From: Anseranas semipalmata
Taxonomy: Eukaryota > Chordata > Aves > Anseriformes > Anseranatidae
Length of the DNA: 64,000 bases
Reading direction: 5' to 3'
Assembly: GCA_013399115.1 (NCBI GenBank)
Contig: VXAA01003136.1
Coordinates: 185,229-249,228 of the forward strand
Below, in pieces: positions 35,948 to 46,740 of this stretch (position 1 is its first letter; each line of letters opens with the position of its first letter). The notes under the pieces are model-generated. The model had not been told where the DNA came from and made no database searches. It worked only from the letters and a program-made list of their open reading frames with translations. Made by a program: the position numbers and the translations under genes.

Positions 35948-36048
35948 TTGCATAGTCATTTACACTTTTTCGAAGTGAGTGCAAAGTGGGTGCAAAATGC
36001 TACCTCATCAACTGGTAACGTTTTACACAGGTGTAAATGACTATACAA
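35948..36048. mobile_element. Short inverted-repeat element (MITE-like)
   Basis: TTGCATAGTCATTTACAC at 35948-35965 is matched by its reverse complement with 17 of 18 bases at 36031-36048 (GTGTAAATGACTATACAA). The 65-nt interior is AT-rich and contains GCAAAGTGGGTGCAAAATGC. Pairing weakens outside the arms. The layout fits an old non-autonomous palindromic repeat, different in sequence from the elements at 14.8 and 33.7 kb. An alternative is a conserved RNA or DNA hairpin. Confidence 0.6.
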
Positions 36049-37699
36049 GCTGCAATGTTGCACTAAAACCAGGCCTCTTATCTTGGCTGATTTGAGGAGA
36101 AGCCATTACACTTTTTAAAAGACCTCTTGCAGACTGCTCTTGCTTCTTTATGTTCAAGAGTTTCTTTTGTTGTTCTAGTGCTTGTAGTCAGTAGTAATCT
36201 AAAGCTCTACAGGAAGAACACAAAGAAGGTAGGATGTACCCTATCGATTTGTATGATGGTTTATATTTATTTTAAATAACTAGGAATGGCTGAAAAACTG
36301 TAGTAGAGGGAGGGGGGGTTATAAGGATTCTTCAGTGTATTTACCTATTATTCTTGTTTATAAGCTAAACATCTGAAGTCTCTTGCTAGGTATTGTGGCA
36401 TAATGGGAAACAACATTGTACAGCTATTTACTAAAGGTCATTGATTATTCTCTCTTCTCTTTATTATTTCTCATACTGAAAAATCAGAGGTGGCAGCAGA
36501 ACTGAAATCTGACAGTTTGTGGCTTTTGGATCCTGGCAATGAATAAGCAAAGCAAATAATGCTGCTTTTGACTTTCATTTTTTGTTTGTTTTTGTTAAGA
36601 AGTCTGGTTGTTAAGAAGTCAATACACAAGTGCGTGATCCCGTTTCTGCAATGACTTTTTGGGCCACAGCTGGGCTAAAACGTTTTGGTTAGAGTATAAC
36701 TAGACTATAGCTGTATACTGCTATGGTTGGTGGAGCTCTGTGGGCAATATAGTGTCCTGACTTTATTTGTTTCTCCTATCTTGTTGTATACCTGTGTTTT
36801 CATGCATTTCATGTGTATTGTGTTCACATACCTATGCTATTAATGTAAACGGCTTCCTGTTACTAATTATCTTCTTGCGTTCAGTTTGATGGGATCAAAG
36901 CACTTTAATATGATGCAAATACTCTTTGTGGAATTAGAAGGAGACAGTAATCCTATACTCTATCACAGTAAAAAAAAAAAAAAAAGCCTACAGAAGTTAT
37001 GTAGAAGAATCTTCTGTAAAAAGGTCATCTTTGAACATTGTTGGTTAATCAGACGTTATGCAACCTGGTAGAGAGCAAGCATCTAGGATAATTGGGACTT
37101 AAAAGGGTGATTAAGCACTGGAGCAGTTGCACAAAGATGCAGTGAAATGTTCCATCCTCAGAGTGTGGGTAATTAAAATTTTACTGGTACTTATCAGTCT
37201 AACCCTTAAGCTCATTCTGCTTTGATGGGGGGCTTGAAGCAGATGAACAGAAGTCTGTTCCCACCTCAGTTCTTGTGTTTCCATGTTTTCTAAGATGTGC
37301 TCTACAACTGCAGCCTGCGCTCTTAAGTCACAGGCTCATCTTTTGGCTCAGAGGAGTATGGTTTATAAGCTTTGATACCCAGGCAGTGATGATTCTTCAG
37401 TGGCATGTATTAAATGACCTCAGCAGGTGACCATGTGCTGGCATTTCTGTGCCACAATATGTAGCTGCTATATTCTGGTGGTGCTGTCATGCAAGAGGCC
37501 AAGGACTAAACCCAGACAGCATGGAGACTTGTATGTAATTCTGAAGCTGGACTATTTCATGTGAGTGGCTCAACGCTTCCCCAGCCCACCTAATTCTGTG
37601 GAAATCCTCTCCCAACCTGTCTCTTTCATTGATTGTTAGGACTGTATTCATCTACAGAAGAAATCTTCCAACTTTGAAAATTCTTTATCCCAAACCATG

Positions 37700-37735
37700 T
37701 TTTTTTTTTTGTTGTTGTTGTTGTTTGTTTGTTTT
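37700..37735. repeat. T tract followed by (GTT)n/(GTTT)n
   Basis: About eleven T, then four GTT units, then two GTTT units. Confidence 0.9.
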
Positions 37736-39113
37736 TGTGAAGGGTATATAATTATATAATATTTCATTAATTCAATGAAAAAGCACTTGTACAAGATCTG
37801 TTTGAAAAATATTTGTTGTGGAGAAAGTAAAATTGGTATGTTGCATTTCTTGTAACAGCTGCATCAGTACACTGTTTGAAACAGTTTCCAAAGAAAGTTA
37901 TTATAATGATATCTCAGATAACATGCCATTCACTAGTGTTTCCATGTGTTTTATCTCTGTCTGTACAACAACAGAAAAATAACTCAAAATAGGCCACTTA
38001 TGTGAAATTAGAATTCCAGTAAAGCATTCACAGGCATTTGAGCTACTTGATGGGCCAGAGATGCTGAAGATCTGAGTGTGGGCTACACTTCCTATAGATC
38101 TCCAAGATAAACTACGTGTAGGGTTTGTGCATGCAGTGGTGCATGGAAAGGCTAAGTCTACACCAGGAAACTCAACTGGTCCTGCTCATAGCCTTGAGCG
38201 CTCTTCTGCAGGTGCCCCATACTGTTTTAATTGCTACCATGGTTTTGATCAGTGCCAACTGGCAGTCTCCTAGGAAGTCCTTGGGCAAGCTCCAAGGAAC
38301 AGCACAGGCCAGGGGCAACACCCAGCAGGCAGCAAGACAGGTGGACATGCATGGTGTAGGAGGACAGTTCAGCTATATGGAACATGATCTGTGCCCTGCC
38401 ACTTGTCCCCAGGACCTTCAGTGCCCATGAGGCTCCTTCAGTGGAACAAGGTTAGACAAAACACTTTGGATCTTGCTCTGTAAAATCACTTTATGCTTGA
38501 AAACTGTTCAGCATGAGCTAAATTTTCCTCTCAGTTGTCCTCGCTCCTTTGAGGCCAGTGCTGTACTACAAATGTCTGCCAGCATAGCTGTGTCAGTCTG
38601 CGTACAAATAGGTGTGATTCCTGACCAGCACAGCAATCCCAGCAGAACTATCCAATGGAGACAACGTTGTACTGTCAAACTATTTTTTAACACTATAACT
38701 TGTTCAGTTTGTTCAAAACAATGAGCAGCTTTATAAGTTATGTCCTTAACTATGTTTTAGCATGCCAGGTTGCTGTACGAACAGAGTGCTGCAGCTCAGG
38801 ATGCAGCCTTGGGCAGAGCATGATCCAAAGATTAAAATGATACAACTGGCCTACAAGGTAGCTTGCAAGTAAGCTCTGTTATCCCACTATCCACCCCCTG
38901 GCAGATTCTGCAAGCAAATGTTCATCACCCCTGCAAGCTCTCTGTGTAGCTTCTTTGCATGCTTATTTGTCCTGTACAAGCAGGAGCATGTTGTATATTG
39001 ACTCAGTTGCTGGAGTGAAACTCAGTTTGAACTTTTTTCCGATCCAAATGTGAAAACATAGCTAACTGAAAACTCAGTTCTCAGTCTAAAGGAAAAGAAG
39101 CTGCAGTAATGCC

Positions 39114-39132
39114 TTTTTTTTTTTTTTTTTTT
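39114..39132. repeat. Poly(T) tract, T19
   Basis: Homopolymer with no associated element seen. Confidence 0.95.
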
Positions 39133-39283
39133 CTTTCCAATGGCATGCCAAAAAGGTCTGCTAAGACCTGTGTGGGAGAGGAACTGTAAAGTTTCCCTTT
39201 TAATCATTAATAGGAACTGCTTTTGTTGGTGGCTGGCACACCACTGAAAAATGGCAGAGCAAATTTATTTTTGTACTCTGTGG

Positions 39284-39385
39284 ACCAAATTCGGCTCTGG
39301 GATAAGGAGACTGAAATTCCAATGAAGGTTATAGGAATGGTGCCCATTTGTAAAAGTATTTTTACTCTAACCATAAGGAGAGAAA
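39284..39385. mobile_element. Possible third type of palindromic sauropsid repeat (degraded)
   Basis: The left side reads ACCAAATTCGGCTCTGGGAT and the middle CCAATGAAGGTTATAGGAAT. This recalls a sauropsid repeat of the form (G)CCAAATTCTGCTCTCAG ... CCATTGAAGTCAATGGAGTT. The right arm is poorly preserved, so the assignment is weak. Confidence 0.3.
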
Positions 39386-42161
39386 TACTTGTGTTGCCCA
39401 AACCTTAGCACACAGACAGAGATATCTTTCTTTAGACACATATGCCATATTGGGAAGGACATTACTGACCAGGTTATTGGGCCATCTGATTCTGTGCACC
39501 TACTCCACTGTGCAAGCCACTATTGATTTCAGCTTATAAAAGTGGTTGCTCAGAGTGGGTTTTAATGCTGAAAATTTGGTGACCTTGCAGTGGTTATGCC
39601 TAGGGAGTAGAGGCATGGAAGTGTGTATGTGATTTGATGAAGTATATCTAAGATGTGTTGTTTGTAGAGGTTTGTGGATATGGGAGGAGGTGCTAGCCAA
39701 GATTCATGGCTTATTTATCCTTCTCTACTCCTTATGTCTCAGAAACAGATTAGTTATTTTTGTATCACACAGGTGACTTTTTTCCAGAAACAACCCTCTG
39801 AGACCAAATAGCTATCTGAAACTTTAAGGAAATTTTGCATCCTCACATGAACTACTTAGCTTTATCACACCTTACAGTAGAAGTATTTATAGTTCATCAA
39901 CATTCAAGAGGATGTTAGGGAAGAAACCGGGTCTCAGAGGAGAGACGCTTCTATCGGTCTTGAGCTGACAGCAGGACTAAAAGTGCTCTGTTGTAAGTTA
40001 GTGCACTCCCTGTTTCGAGCGGCAACCTGGTAGTGAAAGAAAGTATTTCTTAGCTCTGAGGCTATTCCAGTGTTGAGAAGTGCCCTCTGTTCCCTCCTCC
40101 CTATAGCAAGAGGCTCAGCGAGGTAACACCAAAGTAGCCTTTCACAACTGGAAAGTTTTCTTACAGTAGAAAAATCTTCTGCTGCCCCTTTGGACAGTTT
40201 ATAGACACTACAATGCATCTAGAGCACAATCAGTTGAAACTGCAAGGCAGTGACAATTGCAAGGGTAATGGGCTTTGCTTTCCTTGTGGGTGCCTCTCCT
40301 CTGGTACTCATGCACTTTTTTTGTGTGAGAGTAGATCTAAGGAGGTATATTCAGGAACCTCAGGTGGGACTTCAGAAAGTGATCCAGCTGGTCTGTGTCT
40401 GCATTGCCGCCTCTCTCAGGTGCTTGCAGGTTGACTGGATCTATGAATAGCCTTTTCTTGGAAGGAAGGGAGGACAGAAGTAATATATGAGGTGGGATAA
40501 AGTGTGTGTAGTTCGGAGGTTCAGGGCTGGGCATCAGGATGTGACAACACCTGAGACTTCAGCCAGCTGTTTCCCTGTGGGCATATAGTAGCAAAAAGAA
40601 AGACTAGCATAGCTGCAAGTTCTTGCCTTAGGACTTTTTGGCAAGAGAAGGGGGAAGCATGTCTATGAAAGCAAGGTATTCTGAGGTAAGGAGTAAGAGT
40701 GTATTAGCCCATTACATGAACTACACATCTCATGTTTTCATTTCTCCAGATTTGGAGTATTTGGATCCAATTTTCTGATCTTGCCCAACTTTTGTCTTTA
40801 GTATTCTGGACTTGTGAAAGGATGGCAGAGGGAGCCAGCTCAGTGTGCAGTCTGGCTGGACTGCTGGATGAAGGAGGGGCAAAAGCATTGTACTAGACTT
40901 TCTTTTGAATTTGTTTCAGATCTTTGTGGACAAAGATCTTGTGGGTGAGACTGCTCATTTTGTTAAGGCTGTCTCTCTCTTGCATGTCTTTTCTCCTCTG
41001 GATGGCAGCACTATTCAGGTATCTTTACTTAGAAGTATGGGTGACAGAACAGATTAGAAAGCTGTATCTGTTAATTTTTGGACTTCATTCTTATGGAAGC
41101 AAAGTGAAAAGCTCTGGATTTTTCACATGGGTTTTCTTTAAGGATTAAGCTCACTCCTTTGAGTATAGATGAGGAATGTTGCAAAAATAAAGTGAAATAT
41201 TAAGGTTTCTGTCTAATTTGCTCAAACTACTTTTATAGTCTGAGTATTTATGCAGATCAGGTCATAAAACCAAATTGTAGATCATTATACTTACTATATA
41301 TACATTATATACAATGCACGCTCCTAAATGTGTTCTTTATATCTACAGTGTGATAAAATAGAATAAATGTAAACATAAAGTGCGCTTCTTGAGTCTATGA
41401 AAGTAAACAAAACCTAGAGACATCTCAAAAAGCATGTATAGATGAAAATGCAGATGAACTTGGACTTTACTGTACCCACTCTTTTATCACCCTGCTTTTC
41501 TTTCATGTGAGCCAAAAATAACGTAATATTTTCCATGAGTCTGAAAGCAGAATTTTTTTTGCTGGAGTTATGATTCATTTATAGCCATAGTTAGATGGCA
41601 GGAAAGGCTGTCTGTAAGCCACATGCTAACTGAGTTGGTTTTCTGTACACAGATACGTATGTTCATACATTCCCCATATATAGCTGCATTTGTAAATGTG
41701 TGTGGAGAGTGCATGCACACACGCCTATAATAACTGATGTAATACTTGCTTTGGCAAGATGGGAGAATAAGACATTATCGTGCCTCTGTCAAGAAGATAA
41801 CAGACATTCTAGGTCCACTTCTATCCCAAGTTTCTGATTATTACAGTAGACCTACTGCAATTTATCTACTGTATAAAAGCCTGAGTAAGTAGTGGGTCCT
41901 GGAGGAAACTATTGAATGGATCCTTCATTCCTTTTGCTTCACATTCAGTTAGCGGCCCTGATTTGAGGCCTAATGGGAACCCCACTCATGAAGTCCTAAG
42001 GGACAAATGTACGGCAGAACTGCTGCTAATAGCAGCACTTATACCAAGCCAATGAACACAGATTATAAGGCTAGAGTAAGACAAATAATGGTATGTAATG
42101 GTAATAATGTGCTATTTTTGTGTTTCCCAAACCAAGATCCCCAGCTGTGCTCTGTTTGCAC

Positions 42162-42199
42162 AGACCTACTAAAAGTGGCCTTTAGTAGACCTACTAAAA
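42162..42199. repeat. 13-bp direct repeat with a partial inverted copy
   Basis: AGACCTACTAAAA occurs at 42162-42174 and 42187-42199. TTTAGTAG at 42181-42188 is inverted relative to both copies, so either can pair with it as an 8-bp stem. Origin unknown. Confidence 0.85.
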
Positions 42200-43399
42200 T
42201 CTCCCTCCTATGGGAGGAAGATATAGCTTGGGTTAGAAGACTAGTCAGCATGCAGAAACTTATTTAAGTCAGTCAGGTTATTTAATCACTTTATTCATAG
42301 ATGAAAATTCACTTCACTGAAGTGAAGAAAGACTGAGATGTGTGCGAGGCTTAAGAGGTGGGATAATAGCTTGAAGACTGAAGAATACTAACTAGAAGTC
42401 TCTTTCTGTGGCTCAGTCTTCATAGCTGGACTGTGTTTCCCATGATATACTGTCTGTAGGATTTTCATCATCCACTTCTTATGATTCAGCTAAAGAGAAG
42501 ACTGTGGAGGTCACTGGAGGTGAAATCTAGTAAGGAGCTATCCCACGGAGGCAAACAGAAAGACATCCAAACTATAGTTTTCCATGAATCTTTGTGGCAT
42601 CTCAGCCAGGCACAAATTATTGCTGAACTGACCCCAAATAAATTGTTGCTTCTTGACAGCTGAAATATCTTGATTTGTATTCATCTAAAACTGCATATGT
42701 GAAAAAATTTCCCAGTGGACAGTCAAAAATAAAATATTTCCTGTAAATAATAAGGGTTTAAATGGAAAACTGCCTCTCAAGTAACATCACTTTAAAGATA
42801 TTCTATGTAGTTCTTTCTGCATGGCATATTTAAATCAGTATTACTTTAACGGATAGAAAAAATGTGTAAATAATACAAAGAAATTACTGAAAGGTTAAAG
42901 AGAATTTTTTATTGATCATACCCATTTAACCTTGACTAGGTCCTCTACTGTCATCCTCACAGGGTACCAACTGTTTGCTTGGCTATAGTTTTAACACAAT
43001 AAACATGCCAGTGAGGGCACAAATACTGTTATGTATGCTTACAAGGATTTTTTTTTTTTCTGCTGATTTTTTGTTATGCTGTCTGTAGGCCAAACTGTAT
43101 CATTTCAACAGTATTGAACGCTCAGTAATAGAAATATTCAGAAGATTTAGTGAGGTTGCTCATGTGAGTAACAGCCATGAAGACATGAAAAAAAAAATAC
43201 TTTTAGAACTACACTTTCCCATTCTTTTTCTATTAACTTAAACCTAAATGCAAATCCTGAATGAGGATGTTTGCTTTCACCCTCAAAGGGTGAATTTACC
43301 TCCTTGAGCCAAGGCATGTGCTTTTTTTAAATGGCTCAAGATGATTAAACCTTTTGTTTCCTCTATTTTTAGAGAGGTTACAAAATGAGTGTGTGGTGG

Positions 43400-43457
43400 T
43401 TTGTTTTTTGTTTTTGTTTTTTTTTTTTGTTTTGTTTTTTTATTATTATTATTTTTT
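43400..43457. repeat. T-rich simple repeat with (TTTTTG)n and (TTA)n
   Basis: A low-complexity run of T tracts separated by single G, ending in four TAT/TTA units. Confidence 0.9.
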
Positions 43458-43690
43458 AAGACCACCTCTGGCATCAAATCTTTGCTTCTTAAAAGTTCAA
43501 TTGTTACAGTTTGGCAAACTGCAGGCAGGTCTATTTGGACAAAAATAGCTTTTTTCAATAAGGAAATGAGCTGAACTAAGATTAAATAAGTTTATATACA
43601 AAAATAGAGCTATTGTTGCTTTATGTCTGGACTGTACTCCATTTTGGACACTTAATCTTTCTGGCCAGTTTTTGATGGCTTGCATGTTGG

Positions 43691-43757
43691 CTGAAAAAGA
43701 CCTAGAACCCAGGTTCCCACTTCCCAGGGTAATGCTGCAACCACTGAGTTATTGCAT
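43691..43757 (-). mobile_element. tRNA-derived SINE head (old)
   Basis: On the minus strand, AATAACTCAGTGGTTGC (near 43737-43753) closely matches the tRNA A-box region TAGCTCAGTGGTTAGAGC. GGGTTCTAGGTC (near 43699-43710) fits a decayed B box (GGTTCGAATCC). The spacing is about that of a tRNA, and the sequence between (ACCCTGGGAAGTGGGAACCT) has the usual SINE look. The tail part is not recognisable. A true tRNA gene is unlikely because the acceptor stem and T-loop are not conserved. Confidence 0.55.
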
Positions 43758-44501
43758 TAAACATGGCTTAGGGTTACCAAATGTCATTTAAAAGGACAAC
43801 CTCTGCTTGACTCTTCTAAAAGCAAGGCAGAATCTTTTGTGAAGTGATGTCCCAGGCTGCTGATCTCAAATAGGGAAAGATACCTCACTGCAGCAAGGAG
43901 CAAAGAGCTCATACCCTGGTGAGGACAGTGTCCAGAGCAATGCCTTGCACTCAGCGTTTTCTAGAGGGCCATCTCAAGAAGCTGCATGCTGAACATGCTT
44001 ATGTCAGTTATGCCTCCTCGTTCAAAGGCTGCTTTAGCTTCTATACTGAGGCTCCTAACTCATTAACTGTATAGAAATCTGAGGCACCTACAGCCTCTGG
44101 ATGCCATGGGGAGGTAGGCAATATGCCATTTTATTCTAATTGGATCTGGCTATAAATGACTCTGGAATGTGCGCTCAACTGATTTGTGATCTATGCTTCC
44201 AAGAAAATGGCAGCAATGATGAAGCATTTGCAGGGTCAATTTCATAATTTTAGTGAATATATTCAAACTGAAACAGTTCTAACTGTTTTTAATCTTCTGT
44301 CTTGAGAAGATTTTCTTGTAAAATCTTTTCTGATGGAATGTGAAAATTTCTTTACAAATGTATCTTGCTGTAACCAGCAATGCTTTCACATAGGAGGGAA
44401 GAGAAAGATGGGGAAAAAAAAGAAAGGTTGTCCCTTTTAAAATATATCTGTCATGTTAGTAACATGTAAATCAAGGGGCTGATAGTACTTTCATAGCCTT
44501 C

Positions 44502-44521
44502 AAAAAAAAAAAAAAAAAAAA
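44502..44521. repeat. Poly(A) tract, A20
   Basis: It lies 30 bp before the palindromic element at 44552; another A tract follows that element at 44683. Confidence 0.95.
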
Positions 44522-44551
44522 GCTCAATGGGTTGTATCTATTACTGCCCGT

Positions 44552-44625
44552 GGCCCTGATTCAACTTTTATAGAAGTCAATAGGCGTTCTGGCTGTTTGC
44601 TCCAAGAGCTGCTTGGACTGGGCCC
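44552..44625. mobile_element. Small palindromic repeat, different family from the 14.8/33.7 kb pair
   Basis: The segment starts GGCCCTGATTCAACTTTTAT and ends GAGCTGCTTGGACTGGGCCC, with TAGAAGTCAATAGGCGTTCT inside. It resembles a sauropsid repeat with ends like GGGCCTGATCCTGCTCCCA and an internal TGAAGTCAATGGGAGTTTTG. The two halves pair only loosely. Non-coding and old. Confidence 0.5.
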
Positions 44626-44682
44626 AAAGCAAACAAGAACAGCCATGAGGAGATGCTACAAACAGTGAAAACTTTCTCATTT

Positions 44683-44701
44683 AAAAAAAAAAAAAAAAAA
44701 A
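44683..44701. repeat. Poly(A) tract, A19
   Basis: Homopolymer directly upstream of the CpG-rich patch at 44.8 kb. Confidence 0.95.
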
Positions 44702-44819
44702 TCAAGCTGCTTCTTGTGAGTGCTAGTGAGAATACTCTACATAAGTATAGCATAAACGTTAAACAATGTTTTCATGCCTGCAGTTTATTTAAAGAATATT
44801 ACTCTTCCTGGATTTTCAA

Positions 44820-45180
44820 CCCGAAGCTCATTGAGTGGAGATGAGCGTAAGCAGCTCGCACGCAGCCTTTCGTTCCCTCCTCCTCAGCGCACTGTGTCAC
44901 CCCGATGCTGCTTTCGCCCTCTGTGTGTGCCGAGGGAGGTTGGCTCAGGGGCTCCAGCCCTGCCACCCCGCCTCTTGAACCCCTGCTCATGCTTCTTTGT
45001 GTCATCGAGGAGGAAGAAGCCATTGGATTTCTTTGGGGTGCTCCCCACGTTCAGGCTCACCCGAAGGAGCACCCGCATCACTCAGATGGGAAAGTGACCT
45101 CCCAGTCCTGGAAATGGCCAAAAAGTAAACGGGAACGAGCCCCAAGGCAATCTCTCTGCGGGGCACTAGGCGAACCTCCT
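44820..45180. promoter_or_regulatory. CpG-rich patch 1
   Basis: By hand I count about 18 CpG in 360 bp with more than half G+C, in a window that is otherwise CpG-poor and AT-rich. The observed/expected ratio is roughly 0.6. Examples are GAGCGTAAGCAGCTCGCACG near 44844 and GGAACGAGCCCC near 45132. Both strands are open here (plus 44905-45318, minus 44799-45023), but neither peptide is recognisable. It may be a small CpG island (promoter, enhancer or first exon) or a GC-rich relic. Confidence 0.4.
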
Positions 45181-46370
45181 CTCCCTCCTTCCTGCAGTTT
45201 ATTTATAGATAGCCTTATTTGTTTGTATTGTCAAGAAGCAATAATTCCTAGATTATTTCTTAAGTGTCTAGAGAATAAAGATCAAATGCTGCCAAGTGTA
45301 CACATGACAGATAAATGAGAGTATAACACCAGAATCCTCCTTTGTCATGGAAATCATGTTGGTTTCCTGTTAAGAAAATGAAAAGCAGATGTTAAAAAAA
45401 CACATAGCCAGTGGTGTGCATACTCATGCTGCATTGGGACAGCCTGGATTATAAAATGGTGAATACTGGGGGGAAGGAGGGTGGGTTTTAATTTTACTTT
45501 ATTTTGTTTTTACATTTTTTTTAGAGCTGCCTTTCAGATGTTTCTGGTAAACTAGAATCTGCCACCTTCAGCTGGTTTGTGTGATAGGAAATACTAATGA
45601 GGATGCTTTCTTAGACGAGTACAGTCACAGTGATGCTGCAAATGCTGGGCTTTTCTATCTTTTCCCAGTACTTTTGTCACGAGCAAGAACTTGGGTTGGG
45701 CAGAATTATTTTTTTTTTCCCCTTGGATTACCTCTAGCTGGCAGCTTACACTTGTGATCCCACATCAGCTTCTTGAGAAATGAATCAGTCCTGACTCTCC
45801 TTATAATGTCATTTCAGGGTGCAAGGCATGGAGTGGGAAGGAATTAAAGCCTTCAAAGAGAGGAAAGTAGGCTGATGATTTCAGGGTGTCTTTGCAATGC
45901 AAAGATTCCTGACAAATAAGAGAACACATGAAAGTGCTTTCTGACCAGACTCTCTTCAGACCCTAACCTCTTCCCACCCTCTACAGAAGTTTTGTGTGTA
46001 TCAATGAGAGAGCAAAATAGCAGAGGCAATTAAGTGATAGGGTGTCATAGGAAAAGGCACAGTGAGAATGTGTTTTTTTTATAAAGCTTCTTGCTCTGGT
46101 AGTTTCATGAAACACACCTCTCTCTTCTGTGAGGGTATGAAACCGTGAGATTTAGGATATGCCAACTGTGGTGAAAAAGGCCTGATTTTTCAGATGACTC
46201 TCCTGATTCTCAGTTGGTCTGCAGGCTTTTTAATGACCTGTTGCTGCGGTGCCACTTCCTGTTTGTACAATATGTTGACATATTTGAAGTTTGAAAGACT
46301 GCCCTGTCTTCCCTGTAATTGATATTAAATATATATACATATTATACATATATATGTAGGTATAAACACT
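45181..46370. other. Non-coding stretch, nothing recognised
   Basis: Mixed-composition sequence with no exon, repeat family or RNA gene that I can support. A short T tract lies at 45708-45718. Confidence 0.5.
46322..46361. repeat. AT-rich (TA)n-like repeat
   Basis: Interrupted TA dinucleotide sequence (ATATATACATATTATACATA). Confidence 0.8.
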
Positions 46371-46740
46371 CCCAACAGGAAATGGGCAGGGTTGTGGCAG
46401 GCTGCAGCTTTAGCCATTGGAGCCATCCACCTGGTAGGGAGAAGCAGCTCCCCAAAAGCGTGCTGCTTCCAGGGGAGTATCCCCCAGAGATGGAAAGGGC
46501 GATTTGGGGAACTAAGCAAGGAGAGATGGCAGGACTTGGGTGTGAGGCATATCATCGCCTTCCCCCAGCACCCTACCATCCATTCAGGAGTGCTGGCTGT
46601 GACATCCCAGGCTGTACTGTATGAATTTACTTCAGCCACTGTGGTGTGACTGCTCCTAGTCCGTGCTGTGCAAGCAGAACTCACATTGCAGTCAATTGCG
46701 AGTAGCCCCCTGAGGGCACGCATACGCACTCGCTTCAGAG
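46371..46740. other. GC-richer patch, unrecognised open frames on both strands
   Basis: The GC content rises. A 134-codon minus frame (46325-46729) overlaps plus frames of 101 and 85 codons. None resembles a known protein, and GC-rich sequence favours such chance frames. A tight CpG group lies at its end (CACGCATACGCACTCG near 46717). I infer no function. Confidence 0.35.

Larger units (their letters stand above)
33803..43690. other. AT-rich non-coding stretch, no gene seen
   Basis: Apart from the items listed separately (inverted repeat at 35948-36048, possible palindromic relic at 39284, T tracts, direct repeats at 42162-42199), I see no exon, RNA gene or named element in this 10 kb. The 101-codon plus frame at 38125-38430 overlaps another frame and matches nothing known to me. 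Confidence 0.5.

Noticed and set aside
38076..38430. Coding region suggested by two overlapping plus frames of 65 and 101 codons
   Set aside because: The two frames overlap each other in different phases, and neither shows a domain or a plausible exon boundary.
43691..43757. Functional tRNA gene
   Set aside because: The A box is good, but the B box is decayed and no acceptor stem or Pol III terminator in the right place is visible; a SINE head is more likely.
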